Below, piece after piece: positions 18,268 through 26,587 of a DNA stretch of 64,000 nucleotides. This DNA is from Marinobacter adhaerens HP15 (lineage in GTDB: Bacteria; Pseudomonadota; Gammaproteobacteria; Pseudomonadales; Oleiphilaceae). The notes beneath the pieces are model-generated. The model ran no database searches. It was given only the letters and a program-made list of their open reading frames with translations, and was not told where the DNA came from. Both the position numbers and the translations under genes were made by a program. The first letter of the stretch is position 1; each line of letters starts with the position of its first letter. The stretch spans positions 2,046,001-2,110,000 of the forward strand of contig NC_017506.1 of assembly GCF_000166295.1 (NCBI RefSeq), written 5' to 3'.

Positions 18268-19356
18268 ATGAAAACAACAAAGATCGGAAATGCCTGTAAG
18301 GCCGCCCTGGCGGTCGCTATCACCGGCAGCTTGTTTGCCGGCACCGCCCAGGCCCAACTGGCCGGGCACAACGTGATCCTGGTTCACGGATTCCAGCAGC
18401 AAGACCTGGCCAACCCTCCTGCCAATCTGCAGGAGGTGAAGAACGCCGGCGAGGACTATTGGCGTACTTTCTGGCTCTCCCGGGCCGAGGCCCGTATCGA
18501 CTGGGGCAGTGACGGGCGCGTTGAGGGTGGTATTGCCCAGCAAGCCTATGAACAGATGCGTCAGATCAGTCAGCAAGGTCTGTGCAATGACTTTTGCATC
18601 GTTGTTTCTCACTCTACCGGGGATCTCGTTACCCGGTATCTGCTGGAAAACCAGGCACGCTGGCTTCAATCCGAGGGCCTTCAGCCGTTGAAAATCCTGG
18701 CAACCCTGGATTACTCCGGCGCCGGCGGTGGCACTGAACTGGCCAACCTGGCACTCAGCCTTGCCTACAACGACAGCTGGTACAACTGGCCCCTCCGGGC
18801 AGCAGTAGAAGCCTTCACCGGCATTGAGCCGGAACCCGGCAAGCTGGGCGTGGTAAACGACCTGCAAACCAACGCAGCGCGTAACCTCGCGGTGAGCCCG
18901 AATGGAATCCCAAGGCTGCGTTTCGTGGCTGGTGGGTCATCCTATGGCGGTATCACCAAGCCATTCATCGCCGGCACGGACGATGGCGTGGTACCCACCC
19001 ATTCGGCCTGTGGTGCCACCTCCGCCGCCGGGATCGATTCCTGCTCTTCCAGCATCAGCCTGGCGGGCAAGGTAACGAGCCAGGATGGCCCGGCCGCTCT
19101 TTACTTCAACCACTATCCGGTACTGATGAACGAGGGAGTCACCCACAGCGGCGTGCTCGGCTCCGAGACGGGCAACATCTCCGTTCCGGTGGTCAACAAC
19201 ACCACTCTCGGCGGTTTGCAGGTGGATTTCGCCAGCCGCACCTACAACAAGCGCGCCTGGTGGCAATGGTGGGGTTCCGGTGACCGGTACATTGAAGTGC
19301 CCGGCTCAGATCAGACCGATATGTCGAATCTGGTTTACACAACCCTGAATAACTGA
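18268..19356 (+). CDS. Secreted lipase/esterase (alpha/beta hydrolase)
   Basis: The 362-residue product has a Sec signal cleaved near GTAQA (residues 1-29), then the oxyanion strand VILVHGF (residues 36-42) and the nucleophile elbow VSHSTGD with Ser116. The elbow reads S-H-S-x-G rather than the common G-x-S-x-G. GTDDGVVPTHSACG is the likely acid region, and a histidine lies in NHYPVLMNEGVTHSGV. Two cysteine pairs suggest disulphides outside the cytoplasm. It probably hydrolyses lipid or polyester substrates. The ATG follows CGGAG. Confidence 0.88.
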   Translation: MKTTKIGNACKAALAVAITGSLFAGTAQAQLAGHNVILVHGFQQQDLANPPANLQEVKNAGEDYWRTFWLSRAEARIDWGSDGRVEGGIAQQAYEQMRQISQQGLCNDFCIVVSHSTGDLVTRYLLENQARWLQSEGLQPLKILATLDYSGAGGGTELANLALSLAYNDSWYNWPLRAAVEAFTGIEPEPGKLGVVNDLQTNAARNLAVSPNGIPRLRFVAGGSSYGGITKPFIAGTDDGVVPTHSACGATSAAGIDSCSSSISLAGKVTSQDGPAALYFNHYPVLMNEGVTHSGVLGSETGNISVPVVNNTTLGGLQVDFASRTYNKRAWWQWWGSGDRYIEVPGSDQTDMSNLVYTTLNN

Positions 19357-19502
19357 CCTGACACGGACCAATACTGTAAAGGGCTCAGGGAAGAGCCGCT
19401 TCTCACCTCGGTAGTTTTACCCATCTTTCCTTTTTAGTTCGCAAACTATACATTGGTTCGCTTTCGCCGTTCGATTCAAGCACTGCCGCCAAGCGATATC
19501 CG

Positions 19503-20453
19503 ATGTCTGACACTCACAAATCCGATCTTCTACTGGTTGTTGTCACCCTGTTTGCAGCCATCAGCTGGATGTTTTCCAAGGAAGCAGTACTGCTGATGCC
19601 GCCTCTCATGTTCATGGCGGCCAGGTTTTTGATCGCCGGGACCGTGCTCGCCTTTTTCGCCCGTCGCTCGCTGATGAAACTGAGCGTCGATCAGCTCCGC
19701 CGAAGTGTGGGTGTCGGGCTGGTGTTTGGCACGGCCATGACCTGCTGGGTGATGGGACTGGTTCATATAACCAGTCTGGGTGAAGGCGCCTTTTTGACCA
19801 GCCTGGGTGTCGTAATAGTGCCGATTATCGCACGCCTGGTATTCAAGGAAGCCCAACCGCCGAGCACATGGCTGGCGATTCCGATTGCCGTTGCCGGGCT
19901 CGCGCTGCTCTCCCTTGAAAACGGATTTCGCCCTGAAGCAGGCCAGATCTTCTTTGTCATGGCAGCGACAATTTTCGCCCTGTATTTCAATCTCAATACC
20001 CGGGCGGCCAATCAGAGAACCGTGATAAACCGGCTCGGCAGAACGGTGGAAAAACACCGCGTACCCGCCCTGCCCCTCACAGCCATTGCGCTGCTGACGG
20101 TCGGCCTGCTTACCCTGGTTGAATCCATGATTATGGAGCCCTGGCGGCCTACCCTGAATAATCTCTCGCCAATGCTGGCCTGGTGGGTGGTGGCCAGTGC
20201 CGTGATTGGCACGGCCGGTCGTTTCCTGCTTCAGACGTTCGCCCAGAGCCTGTCTGCGAACAGCCATGGCGTGGTGATTCTGGTACTTGAGCCGGTGTGG
20301 GTTGCTCTGTTCGCGGCAGGATGGTTTGGCGAGTCTATGACCGGCATTCAACTGGCCGGCTGTGGCCTCATCTTTGCCGCCCTGATCGTCAACCGCTGGG
20401 CCGTGCTGAGCAAAGCCATCAAGGAAAAACTCCGCAAGCGGAAAACCGCATAA
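19503..20453 (+). CDS. EamA/DMT-family transporter
   Basis: The 316-residue protein has about ten transmembrane helices in two EamA repeats (LVVVTLFAAISWMFSKEAV; GRFLLQTFAQSLSANSHGVVILVLEPVWVALFA) and a basic C-terminal tail (KAIKEKLRKRKTA). DMT carriers export metabolites or amino acids; the substrate cannot be told from sequence. It is monocistronic, directly before tRNA-Val. Confidence 0.9.
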   Translation: MSDTHKSDLLLVVVTLFAAISWMFSKEAVLLMPPLMFMAARFLIAGTVLAFFARRSLMKLSVDQLRRSVGVGLVFGTAMTCWVMGLVHITSLGEGAFLTSLGVVIVPIIARLVFKEAQPPSTWLAIPIAVAGLALLSLENGFRPEAGQIFFVMAATIFALYFNLNTRAANQRTVINRLGRTVEKHRVPALPLTAIALLTVGLLTLVESMIMEPWRPTLNNLSPMLAWWVVASAVIGTAGRFLLQTFAQSLSANSHGVVILVLEPVWVALFAAGWFGESMTGIQLAGCGLIFAALIVNRWAVLSKAIKEKLRKRKTA

Positions 20454-20509
20454 AAGTGGTTGACCAGCATCGGCTGAATCAGTATATTTCGTCCCCGTTG
20501 CAGGACACA

Positions 20510-20585
<76 letters not shown>

Positions 20586-20598
20586 ATTCTGCAAAGAA

Positions 20599-20640
20599 AG
20601 TCAGTTACTTACACGCCCCGTAAGAACTGGCTTTTTTTCT
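20599..20640 (+). terminator. Terminator of tRNA-Val
   Basis: Arms AGTCAGTT/AACTGGCT (one G-U pair) enclose a second stem CTTAC/GTAAG, followed by seven T residues. It lies 13 bp after the tRNA. Confidence 0.8.
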
Positions 20641-20646
20641 TTCCCG

Positions 20647-20667
20647 ATATTTTCCCAATATTTTCCC
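20647..20667. repeat. Tandem ATATTTTCCC repeat
   Basis: Two exact copies of ATATTTTCCC (20647-20656 and 20658-20667) are spaced by 11 bp, one helical turn, just downstream of the tRNA terminator. This may be a protein-binding site, for instance integrase arm sites of this or a former element. Confidence 0.45.
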
Positions 20668-20749
20668 GAAACGAATCGCTTATACAGTGGTCGCTCTCCC
20701 CTGCTTTTCACGTATCCTCCAGCACCTCAATCAGGCGGAGTGAACACCG

Positions 20750-21004
20750 TTGAGAATCACCACAGAAATGCTCCAGGAACTGGAGCGATCGATAGCTCCA
20801 GATGCCCAGGCAGAGATCCGAATCTATGCCGGCGGATGCGATATCCGCGTGCGCTGGAACAAAGGATTGAGAGAAGCCAATCAGAACTTGGGCGCGGAGC
20901 AGCTGGCCCAGATCGAAGAGTTTCGGGAAGAGAAGATGCGGCTGGCCTGGGACAAGCTGATTGCCAAGTTCCAGGGGTTGCGGGATATGAAGCCCCGTTA
21001 CTGA
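20750..21004 (+). CDS. Hypothetical protein
   Basis: The 84-residue product (RITTEMLQELERSIAPDAQA, then AEIRIYAGGCDIRVRWN, then a charged helix) is alpha-beta-alpha with good codon use. It begins at a TTG preceded by GGAG at the right distance. It lies between tRNA-Val and the prophage tail end, so it may be host, prophage or remnant of an earlier insertion. No family was recognised. Confidence 0.6.
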   Translation: MRITTEMLQELERSIAPDAQAEIRIYAGGCDIRVRWNKGLREANQNLGAEQLAQIEEFREEKMRLAWDKLIAKFQGLRDMKPRY

Positions 21005-21226
21005 GGCTCACTGAAAGGTGCGAGATATCGCACGCCAGATGGCGCACATGGCCGACATTACTTGCTCGCGAACCAGGTAGACTGGCCACCGGTCTGAAGG
21101 AACAGGCCGTCTCGGACCAAAGCCGGCAGGGATGCCAGGCGAACGCGACACCTGCCCAGTGGTGTGACTACAGCGAGAGTGCTGCCTGAGACTATTAAGG
21201 GAGGGGCCGGAAGCCCCTCCCCTTTT

Positions 21227-21409
21227 TCACTCCTCGAAAGCACCAAGGATCTGGTGCAACACCTGAAGCACAAGCTCCTTTTCCTGTGCGAAGATCACCC
21301 TGAAAAACTCATTAATAAGAATTAGGGCATTCTTATCGTTCAGGTGTACTGCCTGCTCAATTGCAAAAATGAGCGTTTCGAGTAGTGCCTTTGCGGCTTT
21401 AAGATCCAT
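21227..21409 (-). CDS. Small hypothetical protein
   Basis: The 60-residue, mostly helical and hydrophobic product begins MDLKAAKALLETLIFAIEQA at the ATG at 21409. A perfect AAGGAGAG ribosome site makes it preferable to the upstream in-frame codon. It is the last minus-strand gene on the tail side of the prophage and separate from the late operon. Function unknown; the amphipathic helices suggest a small regulatory or dimeric protein. Confidence 0.6.
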   Translation of the reverse strand: MDLKAAKALLETLIFAIEQAVHLNDKNALILINEFFRVIFAQEKELVLQVLHQILGAFEE

Positions 21410-22040
21410 ACTTCTCTCCTTATTTTGGATCAGTTGCACACAAACAGGCACACGGGAGTACTGGAAATACACCTTGCATGGTGTATCCTAGAAAGTGCGG
21501 TAACGAAGTCGGCAAACTCAAACCGCTAGCTCCAGGCAGGCCTCCCGAGGCCTGCTTTTTAGTTTCTGTATTCGCTATTCTGTTCGTCTCATCACCTCCT
21601 TTCTTTTGTCGGGCCTAAATTACGGTCGCAGTGAAATTAGGAAAGTAATCTTTACCCCTCTAATTTCTACTCCTCGCTCTGGATTCTAGTTAGATTTTCC
21701 AAAATCGGTAACTAATCTGCTACAAAATGCGACACTCTTTGGTGTTATTGAATAAGCCACCGGTCCCAGCTAACGGATCAACTACTATTCAATCACAGAT
21801 TTTCAAACTGCAACCCCGGGAATCCAGATACTCGCATATTAATAGTGCGCTTCCAGGAACTGTCAGTAGCAAATCCATTAAAACACAGATCCGGATTCTT
21901 CCAAGCGGCCATACCCAAGTCACTTGAAATCCCAGATTACCCGTTAAGAGAGTTTCCACAATCCCCGAAAAAGGGGTTACTAAGAAAGAATTTTCAAGAA
22001 AGGTCGACGTGCGAGGAGCCTTAGCGTGTGGGCAGCGAGA
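21410..22040. other. Non-coding, AT-rich left end of the prophage region
   Basis: The 631 bp hold no convincing gene; a 66-codon frame at 21727 lacks a ribosome site. Visible elements are a perfect inverted repeat ATACACC-TTGCAT-GGTGTAT (21467-21486), a plus-strand terminator at 21536-21560 and a weak CCCC/GGGG hairpin at 21963-21976 past the late operon. A left attachment site is expected here or at the tRNA. Confidence 0.5.
21536..21560 (+). terminator. Strong terminator, possible small-RNA end
   Basis: GCAGGCCTC/GAGGCCTGC (9-bp arms, tight loop) is followed by five T residues. No plus-strand gene ends nearby. A short transcript starting near the 21467-21486 palindrome would end here (about 75 nt). 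Confidence 0.6.
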
Positions 22041-24623
22041 CTACTGAATGGAAAGGCGATCGAGAACGAAACCTTCTGCAAAATCTTGCTCGAGGAGATT
22101 TGAAATCACATCCGGATAGCCATCCATTTGGCTATACCAAACTGGAGATCGGTCGTTGGCCAGTTCTGGCTCATAGTAAACGAGGGAGAGCGCCTTTTGC
22201 CCGTTAGCTTTCACTCCGGCGCCCCATAGCAGCCCCCTGGCTCCATACTCCGTGTTCACGGTATCACCCAGGCTGTTGGTGCTGGTAAAGCTATCAACGC
22301 CGAAACCCTGCGGGATGGACAATGAGGCAGTCTGGGTATAGGTGTTGTTCCCCGAGAACGAATCGCCCTGCACCTGCAGAGTTTTCTGTTTCACGCCATC
22401 CATGAAAATGTTCACTTCTTCCGAATCGCTATTGGATCCGGAAAAGCTAACCACCCACTCGTTGAATCCATCCTGCGTGTCATAGGGATCGTCCGCGCTG
22501 GTGGTGTACTCCGATGTGAAATAGTGGCACCAAATGGCGCAGAAGTTGAACCTGGCATCAATGGAGACAATCTTCAGTTCATTGTCGGTGGATGAGAACG
22601 CCTCGTTGATCGACTCGGAAAGCGTGCCGCTAGGCGTTGCCTGTCCATCGTCGGAAAACTGCAGCTGCGTTGTTGAATCGGAACTGGCGCTCCAGGTGAA
22701 CGGCGCTTCAGCAAGAACCTTTCCTTCGCTCGTGACGATCTGGGTGGGGCCCCCGCTGGTCACAGTCTCGGAGAACGATGAGACACCTTCACTGAGTCGT
22801 GGGAAGTTGGTGTTGAGCCTGCCGACCAGGTGATTATCCCGATACAGCGAATAAGCCGGTATCTTCTGGCTTACCTCAACAACTTCTTCACCAATGTATT
22901 CGTAATAGATTGGGCGCTTATTCTCTGAAATGCTTCGATTGGTGACCACCCTCCGCTCGATAACCTCTGGAACAATGTCATCCGAAAGGATGTTGGTGTA
23001 GTCGAGAGTTGTCGTACCAATTGTGTCGTTTTTATCCCACATCTTTAGATAGCTGACGCCGGTTGAGAGATTCAGCCGCATCCGGTAGATCTGTTCTGGC
23101 AGGAGGTTGCCCCTGTTCCGAGCAGTGCAAACCGCCTCTTTGCCATCGCGGCTGAAATACCAGTCAGTGGTGGAGGCCAACTGGGTGGAATTGTAGAACG
23201 TGAATAGCTCTTCTTCCTGAGCCTCAGGGATGGGCCTCAACTGCTCATCAAGGGCAACACGAACAACAGAGCCAGATTCCGCAAGATATTTTTCTGCGTT
23301 AACCACAGCAACCAGATATCGCTGGTCACCCTCAGTGTAAACGGCAGCGCCGTGCACGTTGTCACTGAATACCCAGAGCACTTCCCCGCGCATGAACACT
23401 TCGGGGCCAGCCATCCAGTCCTTGCGCCAGTGCGCGAAATCGCCGGGCTGATTGGGATAGTCTTTTGTATCAGGCTCGCCCACCCCGTGAACGTCGTACA
23501 TCCTGGTTGGAGGCCCAGCCCAGGAAAGAACAACGCCCTTATCACCAATCCAGTTTCGATACCCGTAGCGCTGCGGCAGGCCCTTCTCAATGTTGTAGGA
23601 GCCGGCCTTGTAGTTCAGCTTCCACACACCGTCATAACCATCTTCGGCGCCGATGGGCGGATTAATCTCCCCCAGTTCCGTTTCATACGGTTGGCCATGC
23701 ACGATCGCGAACGATACTTTGTCTGGCATCACCACCTGGTACCGGGAAACCCAGAACACAAAGCTGATATCCGAACAGGGAACAGGCTCTTTCTCAAACC
23801 CAATCACCAAAGGGCCCGACTCGGTAAAACGCACCAACACGCGATCGCCGTCTTCAAAGGCAGCCCCGTTGCAATCCATGTACTGAATTGGCACCGACTG
23901 ATAAACAGCCTGCTGATTGATGTTCAGCTGCTGGGCAGAAGAAAAGGCGTCATCCAGCGTCACTGTGCACGCATCACCGGTCAAATCGCTGATCGTGCCA
24001 AGCCGGTAACCGGGCCGCCATTTCTGAACACCAGGGAGGATGGCCAGATTAAAGTACAACTGAGGAGCTGACTGGGCGATGTCAGGGAAAAGCGATCCAT
24101 CACGCGAAGCGTCATAACCGGCTTCACCGCTAAAGCCTGGCTGGATGATGACACCGCGACCTCCCTCGTCATTGAGATCGGCAAGGCCCACGTCTCCACT
24201 CAGCTCTTCAGTAAAGTCCGCGCACCAGGCGTCCAGGGTCTTTGATTCCGGTACCGCTTCCAGGAGATTGCGACGCTTTAGAAGCGAGAGGTTTTCAGCA
24301 ATCAGAACGTCCCGCTGGTACCGCAGCCGGCCGATCGCCGCCGTCTGTTTGGCCAGCTCCACCTGAAGATCGCCAATCTGCCCAGCGAACTGGTCAGGCG
24401 CCTGGCGATAGTCATCGATCAGCAGATCAATATCACGGCGCAAGTCATCGGCCTTCCCTTCCGTTTGCAGCACCTCCAGTTTCTTTTCTGGAATCAACAC
24501 GGCCAACTCGGCAATGCGTTTGTTGACGCGCTCCAGCTCTGCCTTCACACGCTCCACCGCATACTTCAGCCGAACCCGATAAAGCCCCGCACCTTCACTC
24601 GCAACAATCTCACCGCGCGACAT
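22041..24623 (-). CDS. Large tail tip/fibre protein
   Basis: This 860-residue protein is the last gene of the late operon. Residues 10-115 form a long coiled coil (VERVKAELERVNKRIAELAV...). The rest is beta-rich with many Asp, Gly and Ser residues and no lambda gpJ signature. Position at the tail end after the tape measure fits a baseplate, tip or receptor-binding protein. Its ATG overlaps the previous stop (ATGA). It is the likely host-range determinant (inference from position). Confidence 0.7.
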   Translation of the reverse strand: MSRGEIVASEGAGLYRVRLKYAVERVKAELERVNKRIAELAVLIPEKKLEVLQTEGKADDLRRDIDLLIDDYRQAPDQFAGQIGDLQVELAKQTAAIGRLRYQRDVLIAENLSLLKRRNLLEAVPESKTLDAWCADFTEELSGDVGLADLNDEGGRGVIIQPGFSGEAGYDASRDGSLFPDIAQSAPQLYFNLAILPGVQKWRPGYRLGTISDLTGDACTVTLDDAFSSAQQLNINQQAVYQSVPIQYMDCNGAAFEDGDRVLVRFTESGPLVIGFEKEPVPCSDISFVFWVSRYQVVMPDKVSFAIVHGQPYETELGEINPPIGAEDGYDGVWKLNYKAGSYNIEKGLPQRYGYRNWIGDKGVVLSWAGPPTRMYDVHGVGEPDTKDYPNQPGDFAHWRKDWMAGPEVFMRGEVLWVFSDNVHGAAVYTEGDQRYLVAVVNAEKYLAESGSVVRVALDEQLRPIPEAQEEELFTFYNSTQLASTTDWYFSRDGKEAVCTARNRGNLLPEQIYRMRLNLSTGVSYLKMWDKNDTIGTTTLDYTNILSDDIVPEVIERRVVTNRSISENKRPIYYEYIGEEVVEVSQKIPAYSLYRDNHLVGRLNTNFPRLSEGVSSFSETVTSGGPTQIVTSEGKVLAEAPFTWSASSDSTTQLQFSDDGQATPSGTLSESINEAFSSTDNELKIVSIDARFNFCAIWCHYFTSEYTTSADDPYDTQDGFNEWVVSFSGSNSDSEEVNIFMDGVKQKTLQVQGDSFSGNNTYTQTASLSIPQGFGVDSFTSTNSLGDTVNTEYGARGLLWGAGVKANGQKALSLVYYEPELANDRSPVWYSQMDGYPDVISNLLEQDFAEGFVLDRLSIQ

Positions 24624-25567
24624 CAGCTCTGCCCCACTTCACAGAACTTGTCAGCCCGGCTCACGTAGTAATTGATGAAATCCACAGTGAATTCCGCGTT
24701 GCGGGCCTGAACCGTCATACCAGGCCGGAGAAAAAGGTCAATGGAGCAGCGCGCTCGAAACTTGCCATCGGAGAAGTTCAGAGATCTCAGACCCTTCAGC
24801 GGCCTGGTATTCTGGGAGGAAACGAAACCGGGCCCATACCCGGAAACCGTAGCGGTCAGCTGACGGGGGCCCTCGTCATATCGGAAAGAAGAAAAATCGG
24901 AGCGCATGATCTCTTCAGAGCGCTCCGAACCATCTGAGAATCGATACCCTTTGGACACGATCAACTCACCGCCGGAACGCTCCTGAATCTCTTCCAGCCG
25001 TCCAGAGGCGCCAGGTATGACAGCCTGAAGATAGTTGCTGTTCTCGCCACTACGCGCTGTCGCTTGCCAGCTCGAAATCCGGAACACGAGATCCGGGTTA
25101 CCTGTGATGGTGAGCGTGTAGAACTCCCTCAGCTGCCGTGGATCCAGACCTTCAGTCCAATCCTGGAACCCCTGGAACTGTGCGGTAAGTCCGAGTTCCG
25201 CTTGGATGGCACCAAAGGTGGATGCGGCCTCACCCTGAAGTGAGGCACTGAAATCAAGGCTGGCGCCAATTGTTCCTTGAACTCCCTGAATTCCTTGAAG
25301 CGCAGCAGAAAAGCCGAGCGCAGCAGCCAAACTGCCGACGTGGTGGCCACCCTCAAAAACAGGAACAAAACCAAGCTCCGCCTGAATCGTGCCGTTCGTG
25401 CTCGCGTTACCAATGAACTCCGCCGAAAAAGTCAGCTCTGCAACAATCGATGATTCGGTGGTTCCACCAGCCCCGGAGAGATCGATATTGTTCATCGCAG
25501 GCGGAGAATATCCTGCCTGAGCGCCCGATAGATCAATATTGGAAACGCTGGGAGGTGTGTAGCTCAC
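24623..25567 (-). CDS. Tail protein with N-terminal tandem repeats
   Basis: The 314-residue product has a GTG start. Residues 5-33 hold a doubled motif ending NIDLSGA. Residues 37-137 hold about five imperfect repeats of the form G-x-I-x-A-x-L-x-F-x5-G. The C-terminal half (from about residue 145) is a separate beta-rich domain. It is coupled to the 860-residue gene by a 1-bp-shared ATGA. Probably a structural tail-tip or fibre-attachment protein; no known family was recognised. Confidence 0.65.
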   Translation of the reverse strand: MSYTPPSVSNIDLSGAQAGYSPPAMNNIDLSGAGGTTESSIVAELTFSAEFIGNASTNGTIQAELGFVPVFEGGHHVGSLAAALGFSAALQGIQGVQGTIGASLDFSASLQGEAASTFGAIQAELGLTAQFQGFQDWTEGLDPRQLREFYTLTITGNPDLVFRISSWQATARSGENSNYLQAVIPGASGRLEEIQERSGGELIVSKGYRFSDGSERSEEIMRSDFSSFRYDEGPRQLTATVSGYGPGFVSSQNTRPLKGLRSLNFSDGKFRARCSIDLFLRPGMTVQARNAEFTVDFINYYVSRADKFCEVGQS

Positions 25568-25569
25568 GC

Positions 25570-25830
25570 CTATGCCGCTCCAAAATTGGTAACATCGTAA
25601 GGGCCATGGACCTGGGGCTGGTAGCCGCCACCATAGAGATAGAACACGAAGTAAACCTCAACCCCGTCGTAATCATCGAATGTGAAGTTTATCGATGTAG
25701 AGCTGAAAAGAACGTCGTATACCTTGTTCACCTCCTGCTGGAGGCCAGACACCACCACAAGCGCATCGATTTTCACTCCCGTGGCATCCTGCGGAAACGT
25801 CAGTTCCATGCTAACGTTGCGCGTTGTCAT
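25570..25830 (-). CDS. Small tail-region hypothetical protein
   Basis: The 86-residue beta-rich, aromatic product (GVEVYFVFYLYGGGYQPQVHGPY) is taken from the ATG at 25830, which shares a base with the stop of the preceding gene; a GTG one codon upstream is also possible. It lies in the tail operon between unknown tail proteins and is probably a minor tail component. No family was recognised. Confidence 0.6.
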   Translation of the reverse strand: MTTRNVSMELTFPQDATGVKIDALVVVSGLQQEVNKVYDVLFSSTSINFTFDDYDGVEVYFVFYLYGGGYQPQVHGPYDVTNFGAA

Positions 25831-26237
25831 CACGCACCCCCGATCGTAATCGTCCCCGAAGTGATCGCAACCGGCCCATTCTCTGTGATAGTGCTGGTGT
25901 TTAGAGTGAGTTCAGCGCCGTCACCCGGACCTCCTGCAGTAAGGTAAAGCACTTCTGCACCATCCCGGTCCAGAATCCTCGCCCATTTTTGATCGCCTCC
26001 GGCATTCGCCGAATTGTCATTGCTGATAGGCTCAAAGGTGATTTCGCCGTCCGTTTCGTTCGCTGCAGTGTTGGTCAATGCTAGCTCTGCCAATAAAGTG
26101 TCGGTGATGGTCTGCCCCATCGAAGCCGGTTCCGCACCGTCGTATACCTCTATAATCGGCGAGCTTATTGACCCGTTGGCGATCTTAGAGATGATGAGTT
26201 GCGCAATTTCTGAGCGGATTGCAGTAGTTAGTTTCAT
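25830..26237 (-). CDS. Phage tail-region protein
   Basis: The 135-residue product has an N-terminal helix (TTAIRSEIAQLIISKIANGS) and a beta-rich acidic remainder. It overlaps its neighbours by 4 bp and 1-3 bp. It occurs between the tape-measure and tip genes, where lambda has M-L-K-I, but shows no similarity to them. Probably a minor virion component. Confidence 0.6.
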   Translation of the reverse strand: MKLTTAIRSEIAQLIISKIANGSISSPIIEVYDGAEPASMGQTITDTLLAELALTNTAANETDGEITFEPISNDNSANAGGDQKWARILDRDGAEVLYLTAGGPGDGAELTLNTSTITENGPVAITSGTITIGGA

Positions 26238-26587
26238 TGATCGATTCGCCTCTCAACAAGAACCACCAGCCGGATGGATTCAGTGGTTTCGGAATAGTTT
26301 TCCGGGGCGCCAATAAAGCACCCCTCCTCAAACGCAACAATCAAACGGCCATAGGCCTTAACCATGCGGATAACGTTGTCCACCTGGTCTTTACTTGAAG
26401 GTGTCCATTCAATGCTGAGCACCCGGTCAGCATCCGAGTAACCGAAATCATTGATCTCGGCTTCACCATCCAGCGTTGCCGTGCGCGAAACCCTCCGCGA
26501 GAAGTCAGCGAGCCCACGAGGATCCACATTGTTCACGGTCACCAGGCCATTCAGATCGAACTCTGGAGCAGTAATAAACAGCATCAT
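26234..26587 (-). CDS. Phage tail-region protein after the tape measure
   Basis: The 117-residue product contains RTATLDGEAEINDFGYSDADR and a C-terminal strand pair. It overlaps the end of the tape-measure gene by 4 bp. Its position corresponds to the distal-tail slot of siphoviruses, but the length is shorter than classic Dit. Function inferred from position only. Confidence 0.6.
   Translation of the reverse strand: MMLFITAPEFDLNGLVTVNNVDPRGLADFSRRVSRTATLDGEAEINDFGYSDADRVLSIEWTPSSKDQVDNVIRMVKAYGRLIVAFEEGCFIGAPENYSETTESIRLVVLVERRIDQ

Noticed and set aside
20740..21189. 149-codon frame overlapping the 84-residue gene after the tRNA
   Set aside because: Arg, Pro and Cys-rich composition typical of an off-frame shadow; the 20750 frame has better composition and start.
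21727..21927. 66-codon plus-strand frame
   Set aside because: No ribosome site, AT-rich non-coding surroundings, no protein-like pattern.
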